Shown: positions 1-9,194, counted from the stretch's first letter. The stretch: DNA of 64,000 nt from Nostoc linckia FACHB-104 (GCF_014696615.1 NZ_JACJQJ010000002.1:1-64000), one strand, 5' to 3'. Notes: generated by a model not told the origin, from the sequence alone. A program made the numbers and translations.

Positions 1-486
1 GGGGAGAAGGGGTTAGGGGATGAGGGCGCGAGGTATTTGTACAACGCCCGCCCTATATAGCTTTTAGCTTAAGTTGACACCACTGGTCTGTGCCTTGCCC
101 TCTAGAATATTATTGATGTGTCGCAAACATTACTTGCTTTGGTATCAGTCATCAGCAATCTAAGTGTGATAAATATTACTTTAAGATTTAATTGTGACTT
201 CTGCCTTTAGATAGAAGTTGACTGTATCTAAAGTTAGGTACTTTATTAACAAGTTTTGCTCTAATGCTGGAAGATTATTGTGGTGTCTAAGGATTACAAG
301 TAATTGGAGAGGTAACTATTGTTGCTTGCTGATTAACCTTGTAATCCTTTTATGTTTTCTTCTCAATTTTGAGCCTGAGAAATTATACCAATTTGCAAAG
401 ATGGGCAAAGGGGAAAGGTGAAAGGGTAAAGGGAAAATACAAATCCTTTCCCCCTTTTCCCCTTAACCGACAAGTGTTAAAATCCC
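1..486. other. intergenic region, no supported gene
   Basis: I see no gene here. A short open frame on the plus strand (218-421) has no recognisable protein character. Positions 93-137 hold a sequence that recurs at 2593-2638. G-rich (about 401-436) and C-rich (about 450-466) tracts face each other just downstream of the minus-strand ABC ATPase gene and could fold as a loose hairpin at its 3' end. Confidence 0.6.
93..137 (+). repeat. dispersed direct repeat, copy 1
   Basis: About 45 bases starting GCCTTGCCCTCTAGAATA and continuing through TTGATGTGTCGCAAACATTA. A near-identical copy in the same orientation lies at 2593-2638, so the pair brackets the ABC ATPase gene and its upstream repeats. 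This copy has three extra bases in the middle (ATTATTG against ATATTG). Confidence 0.75.
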
Positions 487-2145
487 CTAAGCGCGTGCTA
501 ATAAAGGTGCAGCAGCTAGTAGGGTTTTAGTATAAGGATGTTGAGGATTAGCAAAAATTCGTTTTGTGGGGCCGAGTTCGACAATTTGTCCGCCATTCAT
601 TACCGCAATGCGATCGCATAAAAATCTCGCTAACCATAAGTCATGGGTAATAAACAAGTATGTTAACTCAAACTCTTCTTTTAATTGCAGCATCAACTCT
701 AATACTTGCGATTGTACGCTAGCATCTAACATACTCACGGGTTCATCGCAGATTAATAGTTTAGGACGAGTAATTAAAGCGCGGGCGATCGCCACTCGTT
801 GCTGTTGTCCACCAGATAAATCTGAAGGGTAACGCTGATAATATACTTCTGCTGGTGTTAACCCGACTTTTTCCAGCATCCACAAAACTTGTTCTTTGGC
901 TTTCGTCGCATCAGCCAAGTTGTGAATTAATAACGGATCGCCAATACTTTGTCCTACTGTCATCGCTGGATTAAGACAAGCGTGGGGATCTTGAAACACC
1001 ATCTGCATTTGTCGCCGTGAGGAACGAATTTCTTGACGCGATAAGGTGGTTAATTCTTGTCCTAAAAATTCGACTTTACCAGCAGTAGGACGAATAAGTT
1101 GCAAAATTGTCCGTGATAAGGTGCTTTTACCGCAACCGGATTCCCCGACTAAACCTAAAATTTCTCCAGGGTATAGTTCTAAGTTAATCCCATCGACAGC
1201 TTTAATGGTTTGGTTTTGGGCTTTGAATATGCGTTCAATAAAATTCGGTTCAATGGTGTAATGCTGTTTGAGTTCTGTAATCTTCAAGATGGGGTTTTGC
1301 GCGGGAATTTCTTCGCTTCCTAATCCCCAATCTTCATTGGCGATATCATCAACAGCTTGAATATGCAAAGCTGCTTGTAAAAGCGATCGCGTATATTCAT
1401 GTTGAGGTTGGCGAAATACTGACTCTGTAGAACCCATCTCTACCATTTTGCCTTGGTACATTACGCCAATGCGATCGCAGTACTCGGCAACCATTGCTAA
1501 ATCGTGAGAAATTAACAATAGTCCCATATTTTCTTCCGCACACAGGCGCGTTAATTCCTGCAATATTTGGGCGGAAACGGTGACATCTAAGCTAGTAGTC
1601 GGTTCATCAGCCACAATTAACTTTGGGTTGAGAAGTAACGCCAAAGCTATAGCTACCCGTTGACGCATCCCACCGCTAAACTCATGGGGATACTGATTCC
1701 AGCGACTCGCGGGGATTTTTACCTTTTCTAAAGTTGCGATCGCTTTTTCTTTCGCTTGTTTTTTTGATAATTCTGGTGAGTGCGCTTGTAGTGTCTCTAT
1801 ACAATGATTACCAATCGTCATCAACGGATCTAGTCGCGTCATTGGATCTTGAAAAATCAGCGCCACCACTTCCCCGCGAAACTTCCGCATTTCTTGGGGC
1901 GTTAAATCAAATACTTTTTTACCTAGAAAATTTACGTTCCCTTCAATCCGGCTAGATGAAGGCAACAAACGCATAACAGCCCTTCCCAGAGTTGATTTAC
2001 CGCAACCTGACTCTCCTACTAGCCCCATTCTTTCGCCAGCTTGCAGCGTAAAAGATACATCATCAACCGCCCAATTGAGTTCTTCTTCGCTAGACTGAGG
2101 ATAGGCAACTCGCAGATTTTCGACACAGAATAAGGCTTCACTCAT
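487..2145 (-). CDS. ABC transporter ATP-binding protein, fused DppD-DppF type (oligopeptide/dipeptide/nickel family)
   Basis: Energy-coupling subunit of a peptide-type ABC importer; it acts on the cytoplasmic face of the membrane. Two complete nucleotide-binding domains lie in one 552-residue chain. The first has Walker A GESGCGKST (about 44-52), signature FSGGM (156-160) and Walker B LIVADEP. The second has an identical Walker A (about 334-342), signature LSGGQ (443-447) and Walker B LLICDEP. Each half ends with the QHxYT(R/K)xLL tail typical of Opp/Dpp ATPases. In many bacteria the halves are two proteins; the fusion is common in cyanobacteria. No permease or binding protein lies nearby, so the substrate is unknown. 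The ATG at 2145 is a natural start. Confidence 0.93.
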   Translation of the reverse strand: MSEALFCVENLRVAYPQSSEEELNWAVDDVSFTLQAGERMGLVGESGCGKSTLGRAVMRLLPSSSRIEGNVNFLGKKVFDLTPQEMRKFRGEVVALIFQDPMTRLDPLMTIGNHCIETLQAHSPELSKKQAKEKAIATLEKVKIPASRWNQYPHEFSGGMRQRVAIALALLLNPKLIVADEPTTSLDVTVSAQILQELTRLCAEENMGLLLISHDLAMVAEYCDRIGVMYQGKMVEMGSTESVFRQPQHEYTRSLLQAALHIQAVDDIANEDWGLGSEEIPAQNPILKITELKQHYTIEPNFIERIFKAQNQTIKAVDGINLELYPGEILGLVGESGCGKSTLSRTILQLIRPTAGKVEFLGQELTTLSRQEIRSSRRQMQMVFQDPHACLNPAMTVGQSIGDPLLIHNLADATKAKEQVLWMLEKVGLTPAEVYYQRYPSDLSGGQQQRVAIARALITRPKLLICDEPVSMLDASVQSQVLELMLQLKEEFELTYLFITHDLWLARFLCDRIAVMNGGQIVELGPTKRIFANPQHPYTKTLLAAAPLLARA

Positions 2146-2212
2146 ATTTTTATATATTCAACCCTGAGCTAGCAGCTTTTATAATTGCAAATTTACGCTA
2201 GTCTAGCAGATG

Positions 2213-2281
2213 ATTGGGGGTTGGGGATTGGGGACTGGGGATTGGGGATTGGGGATTGGGGATTGGGGATTGGGTAATGGG
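2213..2281. repeat. short tandem repeat tract (GGGGATT heptamers)
   Basis: At least seven near-perfect GGGGATT heptamers in a row, one reading GGGGACT, ending in GGGTAATGGG. This is the classical short tandemly repeated repetitive (STRR) type of heterocystous cyanobacteria. It lies just upstream of the ABC ATPase gene. Confidence 0.9.
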
Positions 2282-2334
2282 AAGTTCCTTAGTGCTAGGG
2301 CTGAAGCTTTTATGTGGCAATTTTTTGCCTTTAG

Positions 2335-2548
2335 GTTATAACTTTAACCCTTAATGCTCAAAGGTTTTGCCTTTAGGTTACAACATTAACCCTTAACCCT
2401 GCACGATGTTGCATGAAAGTTATAACTTTAACCCTTAATGCTCAAAGGTTTTGCCTTTAGGTTACAACATTAACCCTTAACCCTGCACGATATTGCATTA
2501 AAGTTATAACATTAAGGCTTAACCCTGCACGATGTTGCATGATTTATA
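2335..2548. repeat. 84-base tandem repeat, two and a half copies
   Basis: Units begin with GTTATAAC at 2335, 2419 and 2503, a period of exactly 84 bases. Each unit contains AACCCTTAA blocks and ends near CTGCACGATGTTGCAT. The third copy is truncated and carries an internal change to ATTAAGGCTTAA. No coding frame runs through it. Confidence 0.85.
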
Positions 2549-2592
2549 CAAATTGGAAAAAAGAAGGCGACAGATTGTAGGGGCAAGGGGCA

Positions 2593-2638
2593 CTGCCTTG
2601 CCCTCTAGAATATATTGATGTGTCGCAAACATTATTTG
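2593..2638 (+). repeat. dispersed direct repeat, copy 2
   Basis: Matches 93-137 in the same orientation. Here it is preceded by GGGGCAAGGGGCACT, which with the following GCCTTGCCC forms a short inverted repeat. Confidence 0.7.
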
Positions 2639-2661
2639 ATTAGAGAAAATTTCAGGGTATC

Positions 2662-3462
2662 TCAGACATCCTTGAACCAACGAACTGCCCAATCAACAGC
2701 ATCTCTGAGCGAAAATAACTTGGCAGTAGCAGAACCAACTTTTGAAACTTTAACTTGACCTGCTTGTTCAAAAGCTGCGCCTAGTTCCACAAAACTGTCG
2801 GTGTCAAAATCAATGTCTGTATAAGATTTCCATATCCTTTGTCCTGACTCGAAAATTGGAGCTTGCTTGTTCATTTCCTTTGCCTTACCACTGCGATACT
2901 CGGCTAAATGAAAGCAGGTGCAATTATCGTAGCCAACTCCCAACAAAAGTACCCAACTATTTAAATCGTAGAGACGAGCTAAGGGCGAACCCTCTCCCAG
3001 AGAATAGTCTAAGGAGTGATCCTTCACAATCTCTTGAGCATACTGTCCCCAAGCAGCAAAAGAAGATTCTGGATGATAACTTCTCATGACATCAGGGCAA
3101 GTTCTAAAAACTTCTACAATCTGACCCATACCTCTTGTTGGAGTTATCTTTGGGTCAAAAGCGGGCATTGTTTCTCGAATAATTGTCCACCAATCTTCAG
3201 GCACGGGAGGAGCTTGCCATCCTGCTGGATCTGAATAATTTCCCGAGTGAGTGGGCATCACCAAAGTCCCTGTTACAGTCACCGCATCCATGAGAGCTTG
3301 AACCACTGTGACTGGGCCACCACAAACCCATCCTAGTGAACTGAGAGAAGAATGAACAATGACTGTCATACCTTCTGTTAGCCCAAGTTGATGCAGATCA
3401 CTCAACAGCGAAGAGCGAGTACGAGGTAATGGTGTGCTCACAATGGTTTGGGCTTCACTCAT
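2662..3462 (-). CDS. aminoglycoside N(3)-acetyltransferase family protein (AAC(3)/YokD type)
   Basis: Acetyl-CoA-dependent N-acetyltransferase of the antibiotic_NAT family. The 266-residue length is normal. Family landmarks are the N-terminal VIVHSSLSSLGWVCGG block, the TLVMPTHSGNYSDPAGW segment, the HPESSFAAWG block near residue 135 and the LLGVGYDNCTCFHLAEY segment that carries the conserved C/H pocket residues. Many members act on small amines unrelated to aminoglycosides, so drug resistance should not be assumed. The ATG at 3462 fits. It is divergent from the kinase gene at 3645, and the roughly 180-base spacer must hold both promoters. Confidence 0.88.
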   Translation of the reverse strand: MSEAQTIVSTPLPRTRSSLLSDLHQLGLTEGMTVIVHSSLSSLGWVCGGPVTVVQALMDAVTVTGTLVMPTHSGNYSDPAGWQAPPVPEDWWTIIRETMPAFDPKITPTRGMGQIVEVFRTCPDVMRSYHPESSFAAWGQYAQEIVKDHSLDYSLGEGSPLARLYDLNSWVLLLGVGYDNCTCFHLAEYRSGKAKEMNKQAPIFESGQRIWKSYTDIDFDTDSFVELGAAFEQAGQVKVSKVGSATAKLFSLRDAVDWAVRWFKDV

Positions 3463-3644
3463 ATAAAAAACAATTCATTAATTAAAATTTTAGAGCCAGC
3501 AACAATTATGAGTAACAGCAATACATTATGTAAGGAAACTTTTCGCCTATTGCTGATTCAAGGTAGAAATTGCGACAATTTCTGTAACTGGGGCCTGGCC
3601 TCTTGTAGCAATTTATTAAAAATCCTTATTTATCCATCAGCGCC

Positions 3645-5333
3645 ATGCAGGTATATTGCACTAAACAACACGTAAATAATGGCAGTAACCGTTTTTGTAC
3701 TCATTGCGGTGAACCATTGCCTCTTCCTGTAGGGCAGCTGGTGGATAAACGCTATAAAATTATACGTCAACTCGGTCAAGGTGGCTTTGGACGCACTTAT
3801 TTGGCGGAGGATAAAAATCAAGCAGATAAACAGTGCGTACTCAAAGAATTTGCACCCCAGGTAGAAGAACCGCAAGATTTACAAAAAGCGAAGGAGTTGT
3901 TTGAGAGAGAAGCAAATGTGCTGACAAAACTCCAGCACCCACAAATTCCTCAGTTTCACGCTTCGTTACAAGAGAAGTTAGGTGGTAGGGATTTTTTCTT
4001 TTTAGTCCAAGACTATATAGATGGTGATAATTATTATCAGCTATTAGAACAACGCCAAAGTCAAGGCAAAACTTTTAGTGAAGAAGAAGTACTTTTATTA
4101 TTAGAAAAAATCTTACCTGTATTATCTTATCTACACTCAAAAGATGTAGTTCACCGTGATATTTCTCCCGATAATTTAATTTGGCGGCGTTCTGATAATT
4201 TACCAGTCTTAATTGATTTTGGAGGAGTGAAACAATTACCTGCTTCCCAAGGTTTTTGGTTTACGCAGTTGGCGGCAAATAATACTTTATTAGGTAAAAA
4301 AGGCTATGCTCCAGAGGAGCAATTACGACAAGGTAAAGTATTTTTTAGTAGTGATTTGTACTCCTTAGCAGTGACAGCTTTGGTGCTACTAACAGGCAAG
4401 GAACCGCAAGGGCTTTATGATAGTTATCAAGGAATGTGGCGTTGGGGTAAAGACATTAAAGTTAGCCCCAAATTGGAAGCAGTATTTAAAAAGATGTTAG
4501 CTTATCAACCGAATGCTCGCTACCAAAATGCCAATCAAGTCTTGAAAGAATTACCTACAAAAATGTCTACCAAACCACCAAACTCTTACATTACCAAACT
4601 TAAGACAATGATTGTCGCTCCGGGAGGTAAACAAGGTAAACAGACTAATCAAATTGTTAGTAAAATCAAGAGCCAAACGCAATTAATTAGTAATAAAATA
4701 CCTGCCCCAGTTTGGTTACGTCCTTTTATTGTCAGCTTGGGAGGAACGGCTGCAGTAGGATTAATTGTTGCTGGTACTTTTGCGGTAGTAAATGGTGTAA
4801 TTCGGGCGGTATCTTCAATTTCTGTCCCATCAATTCCCTCAATTTCCTTACCCATTGGTCAACCAGTTAGCGACAAAGGAAAAAGCCGCACCAGTGATAT
4901 TTTAAGTCGCCGTCAACAACTGGAAATTCCCGAAGGCTTTTTCATTCGGATGGTAGATAACTTGTTTTATACAAAACATCCAGAATTACAAGGGCGTAGC
5001 CTTACCTCTAGCGCCGAAGATGCGCGATTTCGAGAAGAATGGAGTGGGATTGCAGAAAACCTGTTGCAAAAATTGGAACAAGCTAATCTCAATTCAGCTG
5101 CTCGTCGTAAACTAGGAAGCTACAGCCAAAGAGATTACGACACCTGGAGGCGACAAGCCAGCAACGGTGAATTTGGTAATTACACCCTGAATCAACTAAC
5201 AAAAGATACCTATGCTAAATTTGATCGGTTGTTTCCCGGTCAACAGCGTGGGAAACTCAATCAACAAACCTATGGTCAAATTTGGTATGCGATCGCAGCC
5301 GATCAAGTAAGTAAAGTAAAATCTGGCAATTAG
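3645..5333 (+). CDS. serine/threonine protein kinase with N-terminal zinc ribbon and one membrane segment
   Basis: Hanks-type Ser/Thr kinase of 562 residues. An N-terminal zinc ribbon uses Cys5, His9, Cys18 and Cys21. The kinase domain follows: glycine loop GQGGFG (44-49), beta-3 Lys67 in VLKEF, catalytic loop HRDISPDN (170-177) and DFGGVKQ (191-197). The usual Lys of HRDxKxxN is Ser, as in a large cyanobacterial kinase subfamily. The domain is followed by a basic linker, one hydrophobic segment near 361-382, and a C-terminal domain (420-560) with SRRQQL, LQGRSL and GQIWYA blocks. The same C-terminal domain occurs in the next gene, so the two arose by tandem duplication. Substrates are unknown. 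Confidence 0.93.
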   Translation: MQVYCTKQHVNNGSNRFCTHCGEPLPLPVGQLVDKRYKIIRQLGQGGFGRTYLAEDKNQADKQCVLKEFAPQVEEPQDLQKAKELFEREANVLTKLQHPQIPQFHASLQEKLGGRDFFFLVQDYIDGDNYYQLLEQRQSQGKTFSEEEVLLLLEKILPVLSYLHSKDVVHRDISPDNLIWRRSDNLPVLIDFGGVKQLPASQGFWFTQLAANNTLLGKKGYAPEEQLRQGKVFFSSDLYSLAVTALVLLTGKEPQGLYDSYQGMWRWGKDIKVSPKLEAVFKKMLAYQPNARYQNANQVLKELPTKMSTKPPNSYITKLKTMIVAPGGKQGKQTNQIVSKIKSQTQLISNKIPAPVWLRPFIVSLGGTAAVGLIVAGTFAVVNGVIRAVSSISVPSIPSISLPIGQPVSDKGKSRTSDILSRRQQLEIPEGFFIRMVDNLFYTKHPELQGRSLTSSAEDARFREEWSGIAENLLQKLEQANLNSAARRKLGSYSQRDYDTWRRQASNGEFGNYTLNQLTKDTYAKFDRLFPGQQRGKLNQQTYGQIWYAIAADQVSKVKSGN

Positions 5334-5334
5334 A

Positions 5335-5436
5335 TGGGTAATGGGTAATGGGTAATGGGTAATGGGTAATGGGAGAATCACTTTTGACTCTTGACCCTTG
5401 ACCCTTAACCCTTGACCCTTAACCCTTAACAATAAA
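5335..5436. repeat. short tandem repeat tracts between the kinase genes
   Basis: Five GGGTAAT heptamers are followed by alternating GACCCTT and AACCCTT heptamers. They fill almost the whole spacer between the two kinase genes, so any promoter for the second gene would have to sit in or beside repeats. Confidence 0.9.
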
Positions 5437-5446
5437 CTAATTTTAT

Positions 5447-7621
5447 ATGCCTTCTGTGTATTGCTCTCAAGGACATGAAAATCCGCTTGGTAGTCGCTTT
5501 TGTCACAATTGTGGCGAGAAGCTAGCAGATCAGCCTGTAAATTATAGTATCCAAGCGGGAAAAGTTTTAGGCGATCGCTATGCGATTTTGCGTCAAATTG
5601 GACAAGGTGGTTTTGGACGCACTTATTTGGCGGAGGATATTAACCGCTTCCGTGAATTGTGTGTTTTAAAGGAGTTTTCGCCGCAAGTACAAACGGCTTA
5701 TGTTTTACAAAAGGCGGAAGAACTGTTTCAGCGCGAAGCCAGTGTTCTCTACCAGCTACAACATCCCCAAATTCCCCGTTTTCGGGAAATGTTACGCATC
5801 AATTTGGGTGGGAAGGAATACCTGTTTTTGGTGCAAGATTATGTGGAAGGGCAAACTTATAGTTCTTTATTAAATAATCGTCAGCAGCAAGGTTTACGGT
5901 TTACGGAAGCGGAAATTCGCCAACTTTTACAGCAAATTCTCCCGGTATTGGAGTACATTCACTCCTTGGGCGTAATTCATCGCGATATTTCCCCAGATAA
6001 TTTAATTCTTCGCAAAAGCGATCAATTGCCAGTATTAATTGATTTTGGCGGTGTGAAGCAAGTAGTCGCCACTGTCGCTTCCCAATATTATCAGCCGGGT
6101 GTTGTCGGCTCCCCACCTTCACCCACTCTCCTGGGTAAGGTGGGCTTTGCGCCTCCAGAACAAATGCAAACTGGTTTGGTGTCTCCCCACAGTGATTTAT
6201 ATGCTTTGGCGGCTACCATGTTAGTTTTACTGACAGGTAAACAGCCAAACGAATTAATTGATACTTATACCTTGAGTTGGCAATGGGAACGGGAAGTTAG
6301 ACTCAGCCCAGCTTTAGGACAATTATTCAATAAAATGTTATCGCCTAGACCAGGCGATCGCTATCAATCAGCGCATCAAGTTTTACAACTGCTGAACTCC
6401 CCGGTAGTGACTATTGGTAATGCACCAACTCAAGCACCGACTCAACCACCAATTCAGCCCCCCATTCAACCACCAATTCAACCGCCGATTCAACGCCCTA
6501 CACAACCTACCGAATCGGGAACTATTGCGATTTCACCCTCTCCCCCTCCCCCTATCCCTGTTCGTTCCCCGGAACCGCAAAATTCTTCATCACCCGTAAA
6601 GACTGTTTTAGCGGTGCTAGTAGGGGCGAGTCTTGCGGGAGTTGCTTTGTGGGGAATCAAGAATTTAATTCAATCCGACGGTGGTAATCTGGGCGTAGTT
6701 ACACCCACACCCACCGCAACCCCCACCACACCCGCACCCCAGTATTCCCAAGCAGAACAGCAACGCAAAAATAGATTGCGCGATCGCCGTCAACAATTGG
6801 GAATAGACTATAACTTTTACGTGAATTTGGTAAATCAGCTTTTCTGGGAGAAAAACCCCAGTTTACAGGGAAGAACTCTCAGCGATGGCCCAGAAGATGA
6901 GAGTTTACGGGCACAATGGGATAAACAAGCCGCAGAAGCTTTAGACAAACTAGCGCTACTCAGTGCAAAAGCACGCCAGCAACTAGGAACCTACACATCA
7001 GCAGAACGCGATCGCTGGAAAGTGGAAGTTAACCAAGTTAATGTTGGTAGCCGTTCTTTATATGATTTAGGCGATGCAGCTTTCTTTGCAGCATTTCCCG
7101 CCCAGCGCAACAAAAATTTTATTGATAAACCAATTGGACAAGTTTGGTATGGGTTTGTTAGTGATAAACTCAGCGCAATTTTATCTGGAAGCGCTGTTGA
7201 AAAAATAGTTTTTGATCAAGGTAGTGTTAGTAAAACTGTTAGTGGTACTATTACCCCAGGTAATGGCAAAGTCTACATCGCTCAATTAGTTAAAGAACAA
7301 TCTTTAACTGCGAATTTAAAAGCCAATACCAAAGTTTTATTATCAGCTTATTCGCCCTCTGGCAAAATCAAATTTTTAGAAGATTCTACACAACGCAGTT
7401 TATCAATCAAACTTCCAGAAGATGGCTTTTATGAGTTTGTGCTTGTTTCCACAGCCTCACAATCAGTAGATTATGAACTCAGCATCAAAGCTGAATCTCC
7501 CGCCCCACCAACTCCAACACCCACACCAACAGTTACCGAAACACCTATACCAACACCCACGGAGACCAGTACGCCGACACCGACAGAGACGGCTACGCCT
7601 ACGCCGATAACCACACCTTAG
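5447..7621 (+). CDS. serine/threonine protein kinase with zinc ribbon, membrane segment and C-terminal PPC-like domain
   Basis: Tandem paralogue of the preceding kinase, 724 residues. The zinc ribbon is Cys6/His10/Cys19/Cys22. The kinase core has glycine loop GQGGFG (52-57), Lys75, HRDISPDN from 178 and DFGG near 199. A low-complexity Pro/Gln linker (about 335-395, repeats of QPPIQPP) precedes a membrane segment near 404-422. The shared C-terminal domain is near 455-580. It then adds a beta-rich segment (about 595-700) resembling bacterial pre-peptidase C-terminal (PPC) domains and a Thr-Pro tail (TPTPT repeats), as in secreted or wall-spanning regions. I infer a cytoplasmic kinase with an external sensory part. 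Confidence 0.92.
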   Translation: MPSVYCSQGHENPLGSRFCHNCGEKLADQPVNYSIQAGKVLGDRYAILRQIGQGGFGRTYLAEDINRFRELCVLKEFSPQVQTAYVLQKAEELFQREASVLYQLQHPQIPRFREMLRINLGGKEYLFLVQDYVEGQTYSSLLNNRQQQGLRFTEAEIRQLLQQILPVLEYIHSLGVIHRDISPDNLILRKSDQLPVLIDFGGVKQVVATVASQYYQPGVVGSPPSPTLLGKVGFAPPEQMQTGLVSPHSDLYALAATMLVLLTGKQPNELIDTYTLSWQWEREVRLSPALGQLFNKMLSPRPGDRYQSAHQVLQLLNSPVVTIGNAPTQAPTQPPIQPPIQPPIQPPIQRPTQPTESGTIAISPSPPPPIPVRSPEPQNSSSPVKTVLAVLVGASLAGVALWGIKNLIQSDGGNLGVVTPTPTATPTTPAPQYSQAEQQRKNRLRDRRQQLGIDYNFYVNLVNQLFWEKNPSLQGRTLSDGPEDESLRAQWDKQAAEALDKLALLSAKARQQLGTYTSAERDRWKVEVNQVNVGSRSLYDLGDAAFFAAFPAQRNKNFIDKPIGQVWYGFVSDKLSAILSGSAVEKIVFDQGSVSKTVSGTITPGNGKVYIAQLVKEQSLTANLKANTKVLLSAYSPSGKIKFLEDSTQRSLSIKLPEDGFYEFVLVSTASQSVDYELSIKAESPAPPTPTPTPTVTETPIPTPTETSTPTPTETATPTPITTP

Positions 7622-7757
7622 AAAGGCAAAACAAAGCTAGCAGAGGAAGCAGAGGAAGCAGAGGAGAAATTCCCATTACCAATTATCCAACGCCCATTTT
7701 TAAACGAGACAGTCATGTGATAAATCACACAAAGATGGCATGAAAATCTCTCTGAAA

Positions 7758-7793
7758 AGTCAACAGTCAACAGTCAACAGTCAACAGTCAACA
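7758..7793. repeat. short tandem repeat tract (AGTCAAC heptamers)
   Basis: Five consecutive AGTCAAC heptamers between the kinase and aroH genes, which converge here. A weaker GCAGAGGAA series lies at 7641-7665. Confidence 0.9.
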
Positions 7794-7816
7794 TACAACT
7801 CATCTACTCACGTACT

Positions 7817-8218
7817 TTAAACTTTTGACTCTACTACTTGTTGCACTCCATGTAATTGCTGGGACAAACTCCAGTCAGGACGTAAGTTAGCCGCATGACG
7901 TAAATATATATGGTAAATCGGCGCGGAAGTTGGCAAGTAGACGTGGATTAAAAAGCGGATACAGCGCTGTAAACTACCTTCGACGTGCATTTGCTGCACA
8001 TCCAACATAGCGACACCATCCCAATCTGGACGTGTTCTTGCGATCGCAGCTGGAAAAATCGCATCCAAATCCCGTGTCACGGAAAATGTCACACTAATAA
8101 TGTCCTTTGGCTGGAGATGATTTCGGTTTTCCAGTTCATCTAATAGTTCTGTTACCGCTTCTCGAATCGCTTCAGTTGTATTTTCTGAAACTGTTGTTGC
8201 TCCACGAATTGCCCGCAT
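7817..8218 (-). CDS. aroH: chorismate mutase, AroH class
   Basis: Converts chorismate to prephenate at the head of phenylalanine and tyrosine synthesis; cytosolic homotrimer in the family. The 133-residue length and the IRGATTV start, CIRFLIHVYL core and YLRHAANLRPDWS end match the AroH class. From the ATG at 8218, Arg5, Arg88 and Tyr105 match B. subtilis Arg7, Arg90 and Tyr108. The position of the catalytic Glu78 is Gln76 here (context DVQQMHVEG), which is unusual. An upstream start at 8236 would add six residues; I prefer 8218 because family proteins begin close to the IRG motif. Confidence 0.9.
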   Translation of the reverse strand: MRAIRGATTVSENTTEAIREAVTELLDELENRNHLQPKDIISVTFSVTRDLDAIFPAAIARTRPDWDGVAMLDVQQMHVEGSLQRCIRFLIHVYLPTSAPIYHIYLRHAANLRPDWSLSQQLHGVQQVVESKV

Positions 8219-8269
8219 TTGCCACTCCACGCCCAATCCTCCTTAATTAGTCAATTGTTATTTGTCGTT

Positions 8270-8369
8270 GGTCATTTGTCATTGGGTAATGGGAATTAAG
8301 AATTTTCCCCCTGCCCCCTGCCCCCTGCCCCTCTGCCTTACTCAGTCCCCAGTCCCCAATCCCCAATCC
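8270..8369. repeat. short tandem repeat tracts
   Basis: TCATTGG/GGGTAAT-type repeats followed by CCCCCTG heptamers and CAGTCCC/CAATCCC heptamers. They fill the gap between sppA and aroH. Confidence 0.85.
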
Positions 8370-8372
8370 CTA

Positions 8373-9194
8373 CTACGGCCGATACAACCACAGGGGTAAA
8401 CCACTGGTAGACATTTCAAATTCCAACCAGTCAATACCTGCACCAATGCTTGATGAGGCTTGGCGACTTCCTGGTAGTAAGCGACTCAGCAGGGGTTTAC
8501 GTTCTTCTAGGGTGAAACATTGTGTTTTTTCCGGATCGAGGCCGACTAGTTCTGCTGTCCAACGACGCGCATCTTCCTCTGTTCCTAGACGATCTACTAC
8601 ACCTAACTCTACGGCTTGCTGTCCAGTAAATATCCGACCATCGGCAAAACTTTTCACAGTTTCTACCGCTAAAGAACGAGCTTCAGCTACGGTTTGCACA
8701 AACTGCTGATAACTAACGTCAATCAACTCTTGTAGAATACCTTGTTCCGGTTCCGTCAGTTCCCGGTCAAATGCCAAAATATCTTTGTAAGGGCCGGATT
8801 TAATGACTTTAAAGGAAACACCGATTTTATCTAACAAGCGTTCTAAGTTATTTCCTCGCAAAATTACACCAATGCTACCCGTAATAGTACCTGGGTTGGC
8901 CATGATATATTCGGCTCCCATGCCAATGTAGACACCACCAGAAGCCGAAATATTGCCAAAACTGGCAACAATTTTTATCTTATCCCGCAAACGTTTGAGG
9001 GCACTGTAAATTTCTTGAGAATCTCCCACCGTACCGCCAGGGCTATCAATCCGCAGCAGTAACGCAGGAAACTTTTTTTCCTCTACTGTTTTCAGTGCTT
9101 CCAGAACACGTTTACGAGTCCCACCAGAAATTGCACCATTAATTTCAATCCGCGCTATTTGTTTACTAAACCTGGGCTGAAAAGGCCAAACCAT
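8373..9194 (-). CDS. sppA: signal peptide peptidase SppA, short form (peptidase family S49)
   Basis: Serine protease with a Ser/Lys dyad that degrades cleaved signal peptides or membrane proteins. At 273 residues it is the short single-domain form, about half the length of E. coli SppA. The nucleophile is Ser85 in NISASGGVYIG and the general base is Lys137 in SGPYKDI; LLLRIDSPGGT near 46-56 is the conserved crotonase-fold strand. No clear signal anchor is visible at the N-terminus (MVWPFQPRFSKQIARIEI), so it may be soluble or peripheral. It lies 137 bases upstream of aroH on the same strand, separated by repeats. Confidence 0.92.
   Translation of the reverse strand: MVWPFQPRFSKQIARIEINGAISGGTRKRVLEALKTVEEKKFPALLLRIDSPGGTVGDSQEIYSALKRLRDKIKIVASFGNISASGGVYIGMGAEYIMANPGTITGSIGVILRGNNLERLLDKIGVSFKVIKSGPYKDILAFDRELTEPEQGILQELIDVSYQQFVQTVAEARSLAVETVKSFADGRIFTGQQAVELGVVDRLGTEEDARRWTAELVGLDPEKTQCFTLEERKPLLSRLLPGSRQASSSIGAGIDWLEFEMSTSGLPLWLYRP

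Noticed and set aside
218-421. 67-residue plus-strand ORF
   Set aside because: Composition is not protein-like, there is no ribosome-binding site and it runs into a purine repeat tract.
2662-3462. Reading the AAC(3)-type protein as an antibiotic resistance gene
   Set aside because: The family has many non-resistance members and nothing nearby (integron, transposon) suggests a resistance cassette.
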